In this document: positions 36,454 to 46,357 of the stretch, piece by piece
Layout: every line of letters begins with the position of its first letter
Numbering within the stretch: the first letter of the stretch is position 1
Assembly: GCF_012844305.1 (NCBI RefSeq)
Contig: NZ_JABANE010000051.1
Coordinates: 1 to 64,000, forward strand
DNA length: 64,000 nucleotides
Reading direction: 5' to 3'
Origin: Flammeovirga aprica JL-4
GTDB taxonomy: Bacteria > Bacteroidota > Bacteroidia > Cytophagales > Flammeovirgaceae
Notes under the pieces: generated by a model
The model's database searches: none
Told to the model about the DNA's origin: nothing
Seen by the model: only the letters and a program-made list of their open reading frames with translations
Program-made: the position numbers and the translations under genes

Positions 36454-36765
36454 AATTGTTTAAGAGTCAGTGTGTTTTATATTATAAAATGAATAAAAAG
36501 TTAAATAAATTCAGCATTAAAAAGTTTAGAAATTAATACTGAAATTTAGATCTAATTATTACATCTATGCACAAACTTAATAAGTTATTATTAAATAGCA
36601 CTCAAACATACAACGTAATAACATTCTAAATTAATAAAGATAATATATGGTAATTATCAACCAAATTTTGATTAATTTATAAAAAAACTCGTCTAAACAC
36701 TTCTATTTTTGTTACATATCTCTAAAAAATGTAATTTTTCAGGGTTGATTTCATTATTCCATCGT
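36454..36765. other. Intergenic region between divergent genes
   Basis: The stretch is strongly AT-rich. It contains TAAGTTTG on the minus strand (36572-36579) and TATTTTTG on the plus strand (36704-36711), each a plausible -7 element. No gene is seen. Confidence 0.45.
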
Positions 36766-37917
36766 ATGAGAGCTCTTATAGTTCACATTTTATTTTTGCT
36801 CATTTCCCTATTCAACACTTCAACTGTTTATAGTCAAACTGTAAGCGAGAACGCTCATATCCATGGTTTTGTAAGAGATATTGATGACAAAATCACTGGC
36901 AGTATCTTTCTTTCCAATTCAAAACTGACACTCCTTTTTAATAATTATCCTCCAAAAAACTGGTGGGACAATGATGCTCTAGTTAGAAGAGACCGCCCTA
37001 AAGATGTGATATACGTTCCGAACAACAGTTACTTGATTGGTCTTGGTATCAGCTTCGGAAATCTTGGCATCAGAGCCAGTATTCAAACACCCATTTCAGA
37101 GTATGATGAAAATATCTATGGAAGATCGAGTGTATTCCGTTTGAGGGTGGATGGTTTTGTGAAGAAATGGTATTTAGATGCTGAATATTACAGGTATTCT
37201 GGTTTTACAGATACAAATGTTGCCATTTACGACAGTACGTGGAACAGCCCCCAGAAATTGATCAGAGATGATATTATCACACGCTCTATCAATCTTCATG
37301 CGGTACGTTTTTCTAATAAAAAATTCAGTTATAAAGCCATCTTCAAACAAAAGGAAATTCAGCTCAAAAGTGCTTTTACCACCTATTTTAAATTAAGGTA
37401 TCGCTCTGAAAACTATAATGCGGCAGCTCCTTTTCTCCCTCCATTAGCCCGAAACCCCGAATCTGAATTTGGTACATTGAGCAGGCTTGTCATGAACGAC
37501 CTCACTGTACTTGGTGGCGGCGCAGGAGCACTGGTATGGAAAGGTTTTTATTTTGGAGCTATGATTGGAGTAGGCTTAGGCGCACAGCATCAGAATTATA
37601 CCTTGGCGACTAGAACAGGAAAGAGATATGCCTTATTGCCTGCATTGGACACCAAAGCATCTGCAGGGTATAATACACAGCGTATGTTTATTACTTTGTC
37701 ACTCAATACTGAAATCACTTACAGTGTTCTTCCATCTATTGTAGACCAGGAATTTTTGGCCATCAGTTATTTCACCAACTTTGAAATCAATTGCGGTTAC
37801 CGCTTTAATATGGGCCCTAATCTGAACAGGACCGTACAATGGACCAATCATTTTATTAAAACTACAATTGAGACGATCATCGGAAAACATAACAAAAAAA
37901 ATAAGGAACAAGATTAG
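36766..37917 (+). CDS. DUF4421 family exported protein
   Basis: The start is placed at ATG 36766 (MRALIVHILFLLISLFNTST) so that the signal peptide is N-terminal; the 19-residue extension to 36709 is not hydrophobic. The 383-residue product matches the general layout of DUF4421 proteins of Bacteroidota: DKITGSIFLSNSKLTLLF near the start, the block IGLGISFGNLGIRASI, and many amphipathic beta strands consistent with an outer-membrane barrel. No biochemical role is known. It is convergent with the glutamate dehydrogenase gene. Confidence 0.8.
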   Translation: MRALIVHILFLLISLFNTSTVYSQTVSENAHIHGFVRDIDDKITGSIFLSNSKLTLLFNNYPPKNWWDNDALVRRDRPKDVIYVPNNSYLIGLGISFGNLGIRASIQTPISEYDENIYGRSSVFRLRVDGFVKKWYLDAEYYRYSGFTDTNVAIYDSTWNSPQKLIRDDIITRSINLHAVRFSNKKFSYKAIFKQKEIQLKSAFTTYFKLRYRSENYNAAAPFLPPLARNPESEFGTLSRLVMNDLTVLGGGAGALVWKGFYFGAMIGVGLGAQHQNYTLATRTGKRYALLPALDTKASAGYNTQRMFITLSLNTEITYSVLPSIVDQEFLAISYFTNFEINCGYRFNMGPNLNRTVQWTNHFIKTTIETIIGKHNKKNKEQD

Positions 37918-37970
37918 TCTTGTCCCCTATCCATCTATATAACCAAGTAAAATTTAAATGTCTCTAAGTT

Positions 37971-39242
37971 CTAAAAAGAGCCTCTCAATTTATATGTATC
38001 CGCCACTTTCGTGATAGCCACCATATAGGAAGCGATTCTCAATGATACATTGTGTTTTTCTGCTACATCAAACACTCTTTCGAAGGCCTCTTTCATAATA
38101 CGGTCGCTTCTTCTGTTTACTCTGTCTCGGGTCCATTTGTAACCTAAACGGTTCTGTACCCATTCGAAATAAGAAACAGTTACACCACCGGCATTTGCCA
38201 GAATATCAGGTACCACTACCACACCTTTTTCATGCAGAACTTTATCCGCCTTAGCACCTGTTGGTCCATTAGCTCCTTCCACAATCAATTTGGCTTTAAT
38301 GGCATCTGCATTCTTGATATTTATTACGTCTTCTTTCGCTGCAGGCACTAAAACATCTACCTCCAGTTCAAGTAGCTCTTCATTCGTAATTTTTTCTCCT
38401 CCTGTAAAACCACCCAACGTTTTATAGGTAGCTCTATATTCGCTCGCTTCTCTCAAATCAATACCATCCGGATTATAAAATGCTCCAGTATGATCAGAGA
38501 TTGCTGTAATTTTCAATCCTTTTTGAGCCAGTAGTTTTGCTGCGTTGCTCCCTACATTTCCAAATCCTTGAATTGCGGCGGTAGCACCATTAGGGTTGAT
38601 TTTCATCTTGCGTAAAGCCTCCATTGCTGAAACCATTACACCTCTACCCGTAGCTTCTACTCTACCTAAAGATCCACCCAAAACCAACGGTTTCCCTGTC
38701 ACTACAGCCTGAACTGTTTTACCTTGTGCTTTTGAATATTCATCCATAATCCAGGCCATTTCCTGAGGGCCCGTACCCATATCAGGAGCAGGAATATCAA
38801 TATCAGGACCAAAGATTTCATACATCTTCACAGTGTAAGCTCTTGTCAATCGCTCAAGCTCACCTTTTGACATGTTGGCCGGGTCGCATTTTATACCGCC
38901 TTTGGCTCCACCATAAGGAATATCTACAACGGCACACTTCCACGTCATCCAAGCGGCTAATGCTTTTACTTCATCAAGGTTCACATCCATATCATAACGA
39001 ACGCCACCTTTTGAAGGCCCCAAAGTGTTTGAATGTATTACTCTATACCCTTCAAAGACTTTCTTATGACCATCGTCCATCACGATTGGCAATGAAACAA
39101 TTACTTGTTTTGCTGGACTTTTCAAGACTTCATAAGTCTCCAAATCTAACCCAAGTTTTTCAGCAGCGATATTGAATCGCTCCATCATAGACTCAAACGG
39201 ATTCTCCTTGTCAGTAATTGGTGCAGGTTCAATGTACCCCAT
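37971..39242 (-). CDS. gdhA: Glu/Leu/Phe/Val family dehydrogenase, probably glutamate dehydrogenase
   Basis: This 423-residue enzyme interconverts glutamate and 2-oxoglutarate plus ammonia. The substrate domain has PSKGGVRYDMDVNLDEVKAL, the catalytic Lys block IPYGGAKGGIKCDP, and DIDIPAPDMGT; the nucleotide domain has VAIQGFGNVGS-type sequence (AAIQGFGNVGSNAAK), followed by GEKI and the C-terminal ILANAGGVTVSYFEW. Length and motifs fit the hexameric NAD-linked type; the cofactor cannot be fixed from sequence alone. It is the central link of carbon and nitrogen metabolism, and stands as a single gene. Confidence 0.93.
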   Translation of the reverse strand: MGYIEPAPITDKENPFESMMERFNIAAEKLGLDLETYEVLKSPAKQVIVSLPIVMDDGHKKVFEGYRVIHSNTLGPSKGGVRYDMDVNLDEVKALAAWMTWKCAVVDIPYGGAKGGIKCDPANMSKGELERLTRAYTVKMYEIFGPDIDIPAPDMGTGPQEMAWIMDEYSKAQGKTVQAVVTGKPLVLGGSLGRVEATGRGVMVSAMEALRKMKINPNGATAAIQGFGNVGSNAAKLLAQKGLKITAISDHTGAFYNPDGIDLREASEYRATYKTLGGFTGGEKITNEELLELEVDVLVPAAKEDVINIKNADAIKAKLIVEGANGPTGAKADKVLHEKGVVVVPDILANAGGVTVSYFEWVQNRLGYKWTRDRVNRRSDRIMKEAFERVFDVAEKHNVSLRIASYMVAITKVADTYKLRGSF

Positions 39243-39382
39243 GTTTAATGCTTTGTGTTTATATGTGTAAATATTACGTTTATTATTGCAAATACCTTAA
39301 AAAGCATTCAAATAAACAAATATTTCACCCATTTTGATGGAATAATAATCTGTAATCGTTTTATAATCAAATGAATATTTTC

Positions 39383-41017
39383 TTATTTAGTATATCGGCG
39401 GTTGCTGTAAGAAAGGCAAGTAAGGAAGAAATATTGCTGGGTTTCACTACGGTTGATTGTTGAAGTCACCTTCTTAGTTCCTGTATGGATAAAGTGATTT
39501 TCATACCAGTGGCTCAGTCCTCCATTCATGTATTTTTCAACATCATTAGCAGGAGAATAGTCTTTGTAAACCACCACCTCACAATCACTTTTATATTCAA
39601 GGCGATTTGAAATTTTATAGAAAAAGCTATCTCTGCTGACATGAAGGAAAGCTACTTTTTTATGATCAGCATAGGCTTGTACAGACTCTACAGGCAGGTC
39701 ATTTTTCAAGCTTCTAGCGGAATAAGTATTATCCCATTGCATTTTTCCAGTTTCAGGGTCAAAACCACAAGCTATCACTCTTTTATAGCGGCATTCTAAT
39801 GGGAAAGGGTTTCCACCTGTGAGTTTATCCACATTTAAAGCATAAGGAATATACTCTCCTTTTTTTACGATCTGATTTTCATAATCTTGTACAAAGCGTT
39901 TTGGAGTAGGCACATCTGCTTTTGAGAAGAACGTTTCCGTTGTATACTTCGCATCACTCGTGAAAGGATAAATGTAATCCATTTCTTCCATTACAAAAAC
40001 CACCTGACCGTTCATAAACTGAAGCTCATGTTCTTGTAATATCAGATGTTGCGGTATCACTTTGTTTCTTTCTCTCTTGTTTTCAAACTTCTCTTTAATG
40101 TGATCCTGTTCTTTTTCTGTTAAGTGACTATTGATATTATTGAAAAACAGAAAATCATAGAACTTAGGTCTTAAACGATAACCATTTCTACCCACAGCCA
40201 TAGTATACACACCTTGTGCACCTTCTTCATAACTCCCTATTCCGTAAGTACCTATAAGCATCAATTCTCCCCTTGAGTTATGATAAGGTCTAAAAGTCAA
40301 ATAATTATAATCTCTCTGAACTTCCTCGAAATATTGCTTATCTAAAAAGCCATCTACGGTATAATCATTTATATATACACCTCTGTGTTCACTAGACATT
40401 TCTGCCTTGATAACCACGGTCAAAAGATCAACATCATGATCCCATTTCATACAAACCACACCACCTTTCAATTGATTAATGGAAGGCAGAATCGTTCTTT
40501 TTCCATTTTCGAGATCCCATCTTGACACAAAAGGTCTTGCATCTGCAGCACCACCTAGAAAACAGATATTATTCTCAATTTCAAAGTAGTCCACTGTCAT
40601 CTTTTCTACATTTCTATAGAAAAAGACTTTATGCGATCCATCTTCAAGATGAATACGCAATATTTGATACACTTTCTTACTCGAACTCATCAGATAATAA
40701 GCATAGGTGTCATCAAAATCTTCAGAGATGAAATCACCGTAATGTGACAGCTGAATGGTTTTTACCCATTTTTTCTGAAAATTCGATTTGATGTAAGTGA
40801 CTTCTAATTCGGAAATGATATCCTTTTTTTCTCCAGCGTACCTATTTCTGAGAACAATCAATCCTTTTTCACCCATGGGATTAATATGATAATTACCATC
40901 ATATTCGTGAAGCATAGGGAATCGAATAGTGTTTTCTTCAAAAGTTTGTGAATGACAAATAATTGGGAAATTTAATGTCAAAATGAAAATTAGGAGTAGA
41001 TAAAATTTTGTTTTCAT
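39383..41017 (-). CDS. Exported protein of unknown function, 544 residues
   Basis: A signal peptide (about 1-24, ending CHSQ) precedes a large, beta-rich and aromatic-rich region with repeated strand-turn units (VYQILRIHLEDGSHKVF, FLGGAADARPFVSRWDLENG, LMLIGTYGIGSYEEGAQGVY). This looks like a beta-propeller or similar repeated fold, but no defined family is recognised. There are few cysteines and no lipobox. A short helical insert (LTEKEQDHIKEKFENKRERN) interrupts it near residue 300. Probably periplasmic or secreted. Confidence 0.7.
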   Translation of the reverse strand: MKTKFYLLLIFILTLNFPIICHSQTFEENTIRFPMLHEYDGNYHINPMGEKGLIVLRNRYAGEKKDIISELEVTYIKSNFQKKWVKTIQLSHYGDFISEDFDDTYAYYLMSSSKKVYQILRIHLEDGSHKVFFYRNVEKMTVDYFEIENNICFLGGAADARPFVSRWDLENGKRTILPSINQLKGGVVCMKWDHDVDLLTVVIKAEMSSEHRGVYINDYTVDGFLDKQYFEEVQRDYNYLTFRPYHNSRGELMLIGTYGIGSYEEGAQGVYTMAVGRNGYRLRPKFYDFLFFNNINSHLTEKEQDHIKEKFENKRERNKVIPQHLILQEHELQFMNGQVVFVMEEMDYIYPFTSDAKYTTETFFSKADVPTPKRFVQDYENQIVKKGEYIPYALNVDKLTGGNPFPLECRYKRVIACGFDPETGKMQWDNTYSARSLKNDLPVESVQAYADHKKVAFLHVSRDSFFYKISNRLEYKSDCEVVVYKDYSPANDVEKYMNGGLSHWYENHFIHTGTKKVTSTINRSETQQYFFLTCLSYSNRRYTK

Positions 41018-41269
41018 GAGGTGAGATAGTTGATAAAGGGATAGTAACTAGGTTAAGATGAGATCTAGAAAATTGTATTTTTCTATCAGTAAATATTTGA
41101 AATAAAGCGTACTTTTGCTGAATCCTAATCGGCTTGATTGATAAACAAGAATGAATGATTAGAATTCCATTTCAGGACTATTGACAAACTCTATCATTTG
41201 AGAAAAGAGAACTTTGATAAGTACTTTGTTTCCTTTCTTTTTTGATAAACTATAAATTAAGAATCCATT

Positions 41270-43609
41270 TTGAATAATTCACAAGTTAAAGAGTTAAATA
41301 CCAATCACTTAACAAAGAAACTTTTTATTAGAGTAAGCTTTCTTTTTATTATCCTATTTCAGATAATACTGATCATTAAATTTCTATTTCCCTATAATAC
41401 TAAGACTACCTATGGCCAAATTGTTTTATCTTCTGAGAAGAATATCATTGGAGCAACTCTAAATTCTACTGATAAATGGCGACTTCATATAGAGAATGAT
41501 AGTATTTCCGACTTCTTCAAAAAAGCGATTATTGAGAAAGAAGACCAATGGTTTTATTATCATTTTGGCGTAGATCCTTTAGCTATTGGAAGGGCATTTT
41601 TTGATAATGCAGTGACAGGAAAGAGAACTTCAGGAGCATCAACCATCAGCATGCAAGTAATACGGCTTCTGGAACCGAATGAAAGAACATACTGGAACAA
41701 ATGCATTGAAATCCTGAAAGCTATTCAACTGGAAATCACCTTTTCAAAAGATGAAATTCTCAACCTTTATTTGAATCTTATTCCATTTGGTGGAAATATT
41801 GAAGGCATTTATTCTGCTTCGTTATTGTACCTTCAAAAAAAACCGGTCCTGCTCAGTCCTGCAGAAGCAACGCTTTTGTCCATTATTCCTAACCGACCCA
41901 CTTCCCTAGCTATCAATAGCTCAAAAGCACAACTAAAAAAAGAAAGAAACCGATGGTTGGAAAAGTATTATAAAATGGGGCTTTTTGATGAAAGCACACT
42001 CAATACAGCACTCACTGAACCGATCTACTTCCAAAGAAAAAAAATCAATAACCTTACTCCTCACCTCAATCAAAGGCTTTATAATGAACATCCTCTACAG
42101 CTCACTTTTCCAACGAGTATTAACGAAAAAGTACAAATAAGATCACAAAAAATTGTCAAAAAATACTCAAGGCTCATTCAATCTTATGGCATTCAAAACG
42201 CCGCGGCAGTTGTTATCGACAATAAGTCGCATCAGATCATAGCTTATGTAGGTTCGCAGGACTTTGAAGATGATCAATATTCAGGACAAGTGGACGGTGT
42301 GAAGGCTGTAAGGTCTCCAGGAAGCACATTAAAACCTCTGGCCTACGGAATGGGATTTGACAAAGGTCTGATTACACCTCAGCAGATGATCCTTGATGTC
42401 CCGACTGATTTCGGAACATATAGTCCTTTGAATTATGATCAGAAGTTTAGAGGCAGTCTAACGGTTAAAGAGGCACTGACGCAGTCGCTGAATATACCTG
42501 CTGTTGCATTGTTGGAAAAAGTGGGTGTGCATGATTTCATACAGAAATTAACGCTTGCTGAATTTGCAACTGTGCAACAACAGCAAAAAAGGCTCGGCTT
42601 GTCCACTATTTTAGGTGGATGCGGTGTTACTTTGGAAGAATTGACTAAACTGTATTCGACCTTTGCTAATGAAGGTATTTACTATACCGCTTCACCATTG
42701 ATTAATAACGATCAAAATGGAGATGGGACAGAAATCATTACTAAAGAAAGCGCGTATATGATCAGGGAAATTTTGAGCACTCTAAAAAGACCCGACTTAC
42801 CTAATAATCCACAAAACAGTATCAATGTTCCGAAAATTGCATGGAAAACCGGAACATCATACGGCAGAAAGGACGCCTGGAGTGTGGGATATAATTCAAA
42901 ATATACGGTGGGTGTCTGGTGCGGTAATTTTTCTAATGAAGGTATACAAGAACTTACAGGAGCAGAAATTGCCACACCACTCTTATTCAGAGTTTTCAGA
43001 AGCCTGTATGCTTCCAATAATGTGGTAGAGGAGGAAGTTGAAGTACCTGACAATTTATTTGAACGCAATGTCTGTGCTGTATCAGGATTGATTCCCAATA
43101 ATTTTTGTGATCATCAAGTGACGGACTGGTACATCCCTCTTATTTCTCCTTCAAAAAAATGTACGCATAAGAAAATTGTATTTGTACATCCTGACGAAAC
43201 CTTCTCTTACTGTTCAGATTGTTTACCTGTAAATGGTGGTTACATCAAAAAAAGCTACCCCAATCCACCTGAAGCATTGACACAGTATTACATCGATGAG
43301 AAAATTCCTTTCCCATTTGCACCACCGCATAATCCTGATTGCCAAAGTATGATTTCGGGCAACCCGCCAGAAATAGTCTCTCCATTAGACGGAAGAACGT
43401 ATTATGTATCACAAAACAATGCTGAAATAGAACTGAAATCCATCACTTCCAACGATGTGGATTATGTATTTTGGTATGTCAATGATATTTTCAAAGGTAA
43501 AATTCACAAAAAGGAAACATTCTTCTATAAACCTTCACCTGGAAAAAATAAGATTTCTTGTAGTGATGATAAAGGTAGAAATACCGATATTTCTATCTTT
43601 GTAAAATAA
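41270..43609 (+). CDS. pbpC: Penicillin-binding protein 1C
   Basis: PBP1C is a bifunctional peptidoglycan glycosyltransferase/transpeptidase-like enzyme of the periplasm. The frame starts at TTG 41270, since a stop precedes it at 41258 and no ATG occurs before the membrane anchor (about 20-45). The transglycosylase domain has EKEDQWFYYHFGVDP and GASTISMQVIRLL. The transpeptidase domain has the serine motif GSTLKPL (about residue 350), SLN (about 404) and KTGTS (about 526). The C-terminal part contains a BiPBP_C-like domain (ISGNPPEIVSPLDGRTYYV) with several Cys residues, typical of PBP1C. All catalytic motifs are intact. Confidence 0.93.
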   Translation: MNNSQVKELNTNHLTKKLFIRVSFLFIILFQIILIIKFLFPYNTKTTYGQIVLSSEKNIIGATLNSTDKWRLHIENDSISDFFKKAIIEKEDQWFYYHFGVDPLAIGRAFFDNAVTGKRTSGASTISMQVIRLLEPNERTYWNKCIEILKAIQLEITFSKDEILNLYLNLIPFGGNIEGIYSASLLYLQKKPVLLSPAEATLLSIIPNRPTSLAINSSKAQLKKERNRWLEKYYKMGLFDESTLNTALTEPIYFQRKKINNLTPHLNQRLYNEHPLQLTFPTSINEKVQIRSQKIVKKYSRLIQSYGIQNAAAVVIDNKSHQIIAYVGSQDFEDDQYSGQVDGVKAVRSPGSTLKPLAYGMGFDKGLITPQQMILDVPTDFGTYSPLNYDQKFRGSLTVKEALTQSLNIPAVALLEKVGVHDFIQKLTLAEFATVQQQQKRLGLSTILGGCGVTLEELTKLYSTFANEGIYYTASPLINNDQNGDGTEIITKESAYMIREILSTLKRPDLPNNPQNSINVPKIAWKTGTSYGRKDAWSVGYNSKYTVGVWCGNFSNEGIQELTGAEIATPLLFRVFRSLYASNNVVEEEVEVPDNLFERNVCAVSGLIPNNFCDHQVTDWYIPLISPSKKCTHKKIVFVHPDETFSYCSDCLPVNGGYIKKSYPNPPEALTQYYIDEKIPFPFAPPHNPDCQSMISGNPPEIVSPLDGRTYYVSQNNAEIELKSITSNDVDYVFWYVNDIFKGKIHKKETFFYKPSPGKNKISCSDDKGRNTDISIFVK

Positions 43610-43697
43610 TCGCTTAATGTAAGAGCATGTTTGAAACATCTCATATTAAGTTCTTAAGACTCAAAACTTCTTAAAAAGTAATACGCTTTTACAATAT

Positions 43698-45512
43698 ATG
43701 ATCGAACTTGCAGGACTTATCGGGTTGGGATTTTTTGCACAGTGGCTTGGTTGGAGAATCAAGATTCCTGCAATCTTACCACTTATTTTAATTGGTCTAT
43801 TGATTGGGCCTTTTTCTACTTTTTTCACTTCAGATGGCTCAAAATTTATTGACGGTGATAAAATATTCCATGGAAATTTATTATTCGATGTCGTCAATCT
43901 GTCTGTAGGTTTAATCCTTTTTGAAGGAGGAATGACGCTCAAATTAAAAGAGACTAAAAATGTTGGCAGTGTTATTTGGCGGTTATTATTCTTCGGTACG
44001 TTTATCACACTGATAGGCGGAGCTATTGCCACACATTACATAATGGGCATCAGTTACAGAATCGCATTTCTTTTCAGCGCATTAATCATTGTAAGTGGGC
44101 CTACTGTAATTGGACCGCTTCTTAGAAATGTAAAACCAAACTCCAGAATAAACACTGTTTTAAAATGGGAAGGTATCTTAATTGACCCTGTTGGTGCATT
44201 GACTGCCATTCTTATTTTTGATTTTATCCTTTCCGGCAAGCCCAATGAACTGTTTACATTTTTCGCTTTAAAAGGGTTTGTACTGTTGACACTGTCAGGT
44301 TTGATTTCCGGTGGAATAGCGGCGTTTATTACTACTAAAGTTTTAAACCAACGTTTACTCCCTGATCATCTAAAGAATACTGTTATACTTGGTTTTGTAA
44401 TTGCCACATTTGCCTTTTCAGATTTATTGCACGCTGAATCAGGTTTGCTGGCAGTGACCGTTTACGGCATGATCCTCGCCAATTCCAAAGTCGCTTCCCT
44501 AAAGTCTATTCTATCTTTTAAAGAAGATGTAACACTGATCCTGATTTCATTCCTTTTCGTGATGTTATCCTCAAGAATGAATATCAGCGATCTTGAAGCA
44601 TTGGCCAACTTTCATAGTTTATTCTTATTTATTGTCATCATCTATGTATTGAGGCCGTTAGTCGTTTTGTGCAGTACATTAGGTACTACACTGACTTGGA
44701 AAGAAAGAATTTTCATTTCGTATATTTCTCCAAGAGGTATTGTTGCGGCGGGTGTTGCTTCTCTTTTCACGCTGAAGCTGACACAAGGCATTGCACCCAT
44801 CACACCTGCACAAGTTGAAGAAGCAAAACTTTTACTGCCACTCACATTTATGATTATTGTAGGAACGGTGGTTTTACAGGGTTTGACTGCTAAGCCTTTC
44901 GCGAAGCTTCTCAAGGTGACAAGACAAGAACCAAACGGAATTTTATTCTTGGGAGCGAGTGAAGTGGGACTTTTTATTGCCAAAATACTGCAGCAATATC
45001 ATATTCCTGTGATGGTTTCCGATACCTCAGAACAGAACTTAAGAGAAGCCAAAAGACATAGAATTCCTATTTATGAAGGAAGTATTTTATCAGACGGTGC
45101 CATAGAAAACGTAGATTTTTCTGCTTATGGCCAACTTTTTTCAACTACTTCCAATAATGAAATTAATATTTTAGGTAATCGCACCATTTCTTCTGAACTC
45201 GGAATGAATAAGGTATTCCGTCTCGCCTCAAAGATGGAAGTGGAAATGCACAACCTTCAAAAACCACAGCATTTACTATTCAGAGGAAAGCACGATTTTA
45301 TTGGATTGAGTACTTTAATCCGTAAAAAACATCAGGTAAAACACATGAAGATTCAGAAAACTATGGATCAGGAAGAGAGCATAGATTTCTTAGATCAGCT
45401 TGATTTACCGGTGTTTATCATCCATGAAAACAACTATGTGACTCCCGTTACCGACTCTCTTAATGAGATCAATGAAGGAGACGAAATTGTCTATATTAAG
45501 TTTAATGAATAA
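43698..45512 (+). CDS. CPA1 cation:proton antiporter with C-terminal TrkA-N domain
   Basis: The 604-residue protein has about 12 membrane helices in residues 1-400 with family motifs GLLIGPFSTFF, VGLILFEGGMTLK and ISPRGIVAAGVASLF; the last holds the Arg typical of Na+/H+ exchangers of the NhaP group. A Rossmann-like TrkA-N domain follows from about residue 415 (GILFLGASEVGLFIAKILQQ), with a TrkA-C-like end. It probably exchanges Na+ or K+ for H+ across the inner membrane, and the soluble domain may sense NAD(H) or another nucleotide. A weak terminator follows. Confidence 0.9.
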   Translation: MIELAGLIGLGFFAQWLGWRIKIPAILPLILIGLLIGPFSTFFTSDGSKFIDGDKIFHGNLLFDVVNLSVGLILFEGGMTLKLKETKNVGSVIWRLLFFGTFITLIGGAIATHYIMGISYRIAFLFSALIIVSGPTVIGPLLRNVKPNSRINTVLKWEGILIDPVGALTAILIFDFILSGKPNELFTFFALKGFVLLTLSGLISGGIAAFITTKVLNQRLLPDHLKNTVILGFVIATFAFSDLLHAESGLLAVTVYGMILANSKVASLKSILSFKEDVTLILISFLFVMLSSRMNISDLEALANFHSLFLFIVIIYVLRPLVVLCSTLGTTLTWKERIFISYISPRGIVAAGVASLFTLKLTQGIAPITPAQVEEAKLLLPLTFMIIVGTVVLQGLTAKPFAKLLKVTRQEPNGILFLGASEVGLFIAKILQQYHIPVMVSDTSEQNLREAKRHRIPIYEGSILSDGAIENVDFSAYGQLFSTTSNNEINILGNRTISSELGMNKVFRLASKMEVEMHNLQKPQHLLFRGKHDFIGLSTLIRKKHQVKHMKIQKTMDQEESIDFLDQLDLPVFIIHENNYVTPVTDSLNEINEGDEIVYIKFNE

Positions 45513-45522
45513 CAAATCATTG

Positions 45523-45554
45523 AATATTAGGTTAATTAAACCTAAAATATTTTG
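45523..45554 (+). terminator. Likely terminator after the antiporter gene
   Basis: AATATTAGGTT pairs with AACCTAAAATATT (two-base bulge), then TTG. The T run is short, so strength is uncertain. Confidence 0.45.
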
Positions 45555-45634
45555 AATAATTTTTCTCTAACATTATTTATGTAAATAATAAGCGATACTG
45601 TGATGCTATCGTAAAAGTCAGTTTAAAGCGTGCA

Positions 45635-46357
45635 ATGAAAAAGAGAGTCGCCATTGACATAGGCAATACTTTAATGAAAGTTGGATTCTTTCAAGACAAC
45701 GAATTACAAGATGTTTGTGTCTTTAAAGAGGAAGAAGAACTTATAAAAGCATTAAAAGACTTCTCTTGTGAATGTATTGGTATAGCAAATGTGGGCAAAA
45801 TTGAAAATAATTTGGTCCAAGAACTAGAAAAAGAGTTTGATGTTGTTATTATTACATCAGATTTGAAATTACCGTTCATCAATCGTTACGCAACTCCTAA
45901 AACGTTGGGTGTAGACCGTATTGCAGCAGTTGTTGGTGCAATGTCTGTTTTTCCCGATGAAAACTGTCTTGTTATTGATATCGGCACTTGTGTCACTTAT
46001 GATTTCATCAATTACAAAAACGAATATTTAGGCGGTGGAATATCACCAGGAATAAATATGAGATTAAAAGCAATGCATTCATTTACGGCTAACTTACCTC
46101 TTCTAGATTGGGAAGGGACTGAAGTCGATCTGATCGGCGACAGTACTGACAACTGTATGTTATCAGGGGCTGTTAACGGAATCGCAGCTGAAATTGATGG
46201 GATTATTCGCCAATATGAGGCAAAATATGGTAGAATTAATAATTTACTATGCGGTGGAGTTGCAAATACTTTTGAATCTAAATTAAATTCAAGCATCTTT
46301 GCAGACCGAAATTTGGTTCTCAAGGGAATCGACAGTATCCTGAGATTACATGTATAG
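45635..46357 (+). CDS. coaX: Type III pantothenate kinase CoaX
   Basis: CoaX phosphorylates pantothenate, the first step of coenzyme A synthesis. The 240-residue protein has the ASKHA-superfamily phosphate loops: VAIDIGNTLMKVGFF at the start and VIDIGTCVTYDFI near residue 110, plus GGGISPGINMRLKAM and the C-terminal GGVAN. Type III kinases need K+ or ammonium and are not feedback-inhibited by CoA. The stop overlaps the start of the next gene by 8 bases, so the downstream envelope genes are probably cotranscribed. Confidence 0.95.
   Translation: MKKRVAIDIGNTLMKVGFFQDNELQDVCVFKEEEELIKALKDFSCECIGIANVGKIENNLVQELEKEFDVVIITSDLKLPFINRYATPKTLGVDRIAAVVGAMSVFPDENCLVIDIGTCVTYDFINYKNEYLGGGISPGINMRLKAMHSFTANLPLLDWEGTEVDLIGDSTDNCMLSGAVNGIAAEIDGIIRQYEAKYGRINNLLCGGVANTFESKLNSSIFADRNLVLKGIDSILRLHV

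Noticed and set aside
37909-37924. ACAAGA-TTAG-TCTTGT hairpin as terminator
   Set aside because: The stem is short and no T run follows on either strand.
42712-44983. Minus-strand frames opposite pbpC and the antiporter
   Set aside because: They overlap well-supported genes and have no family features.
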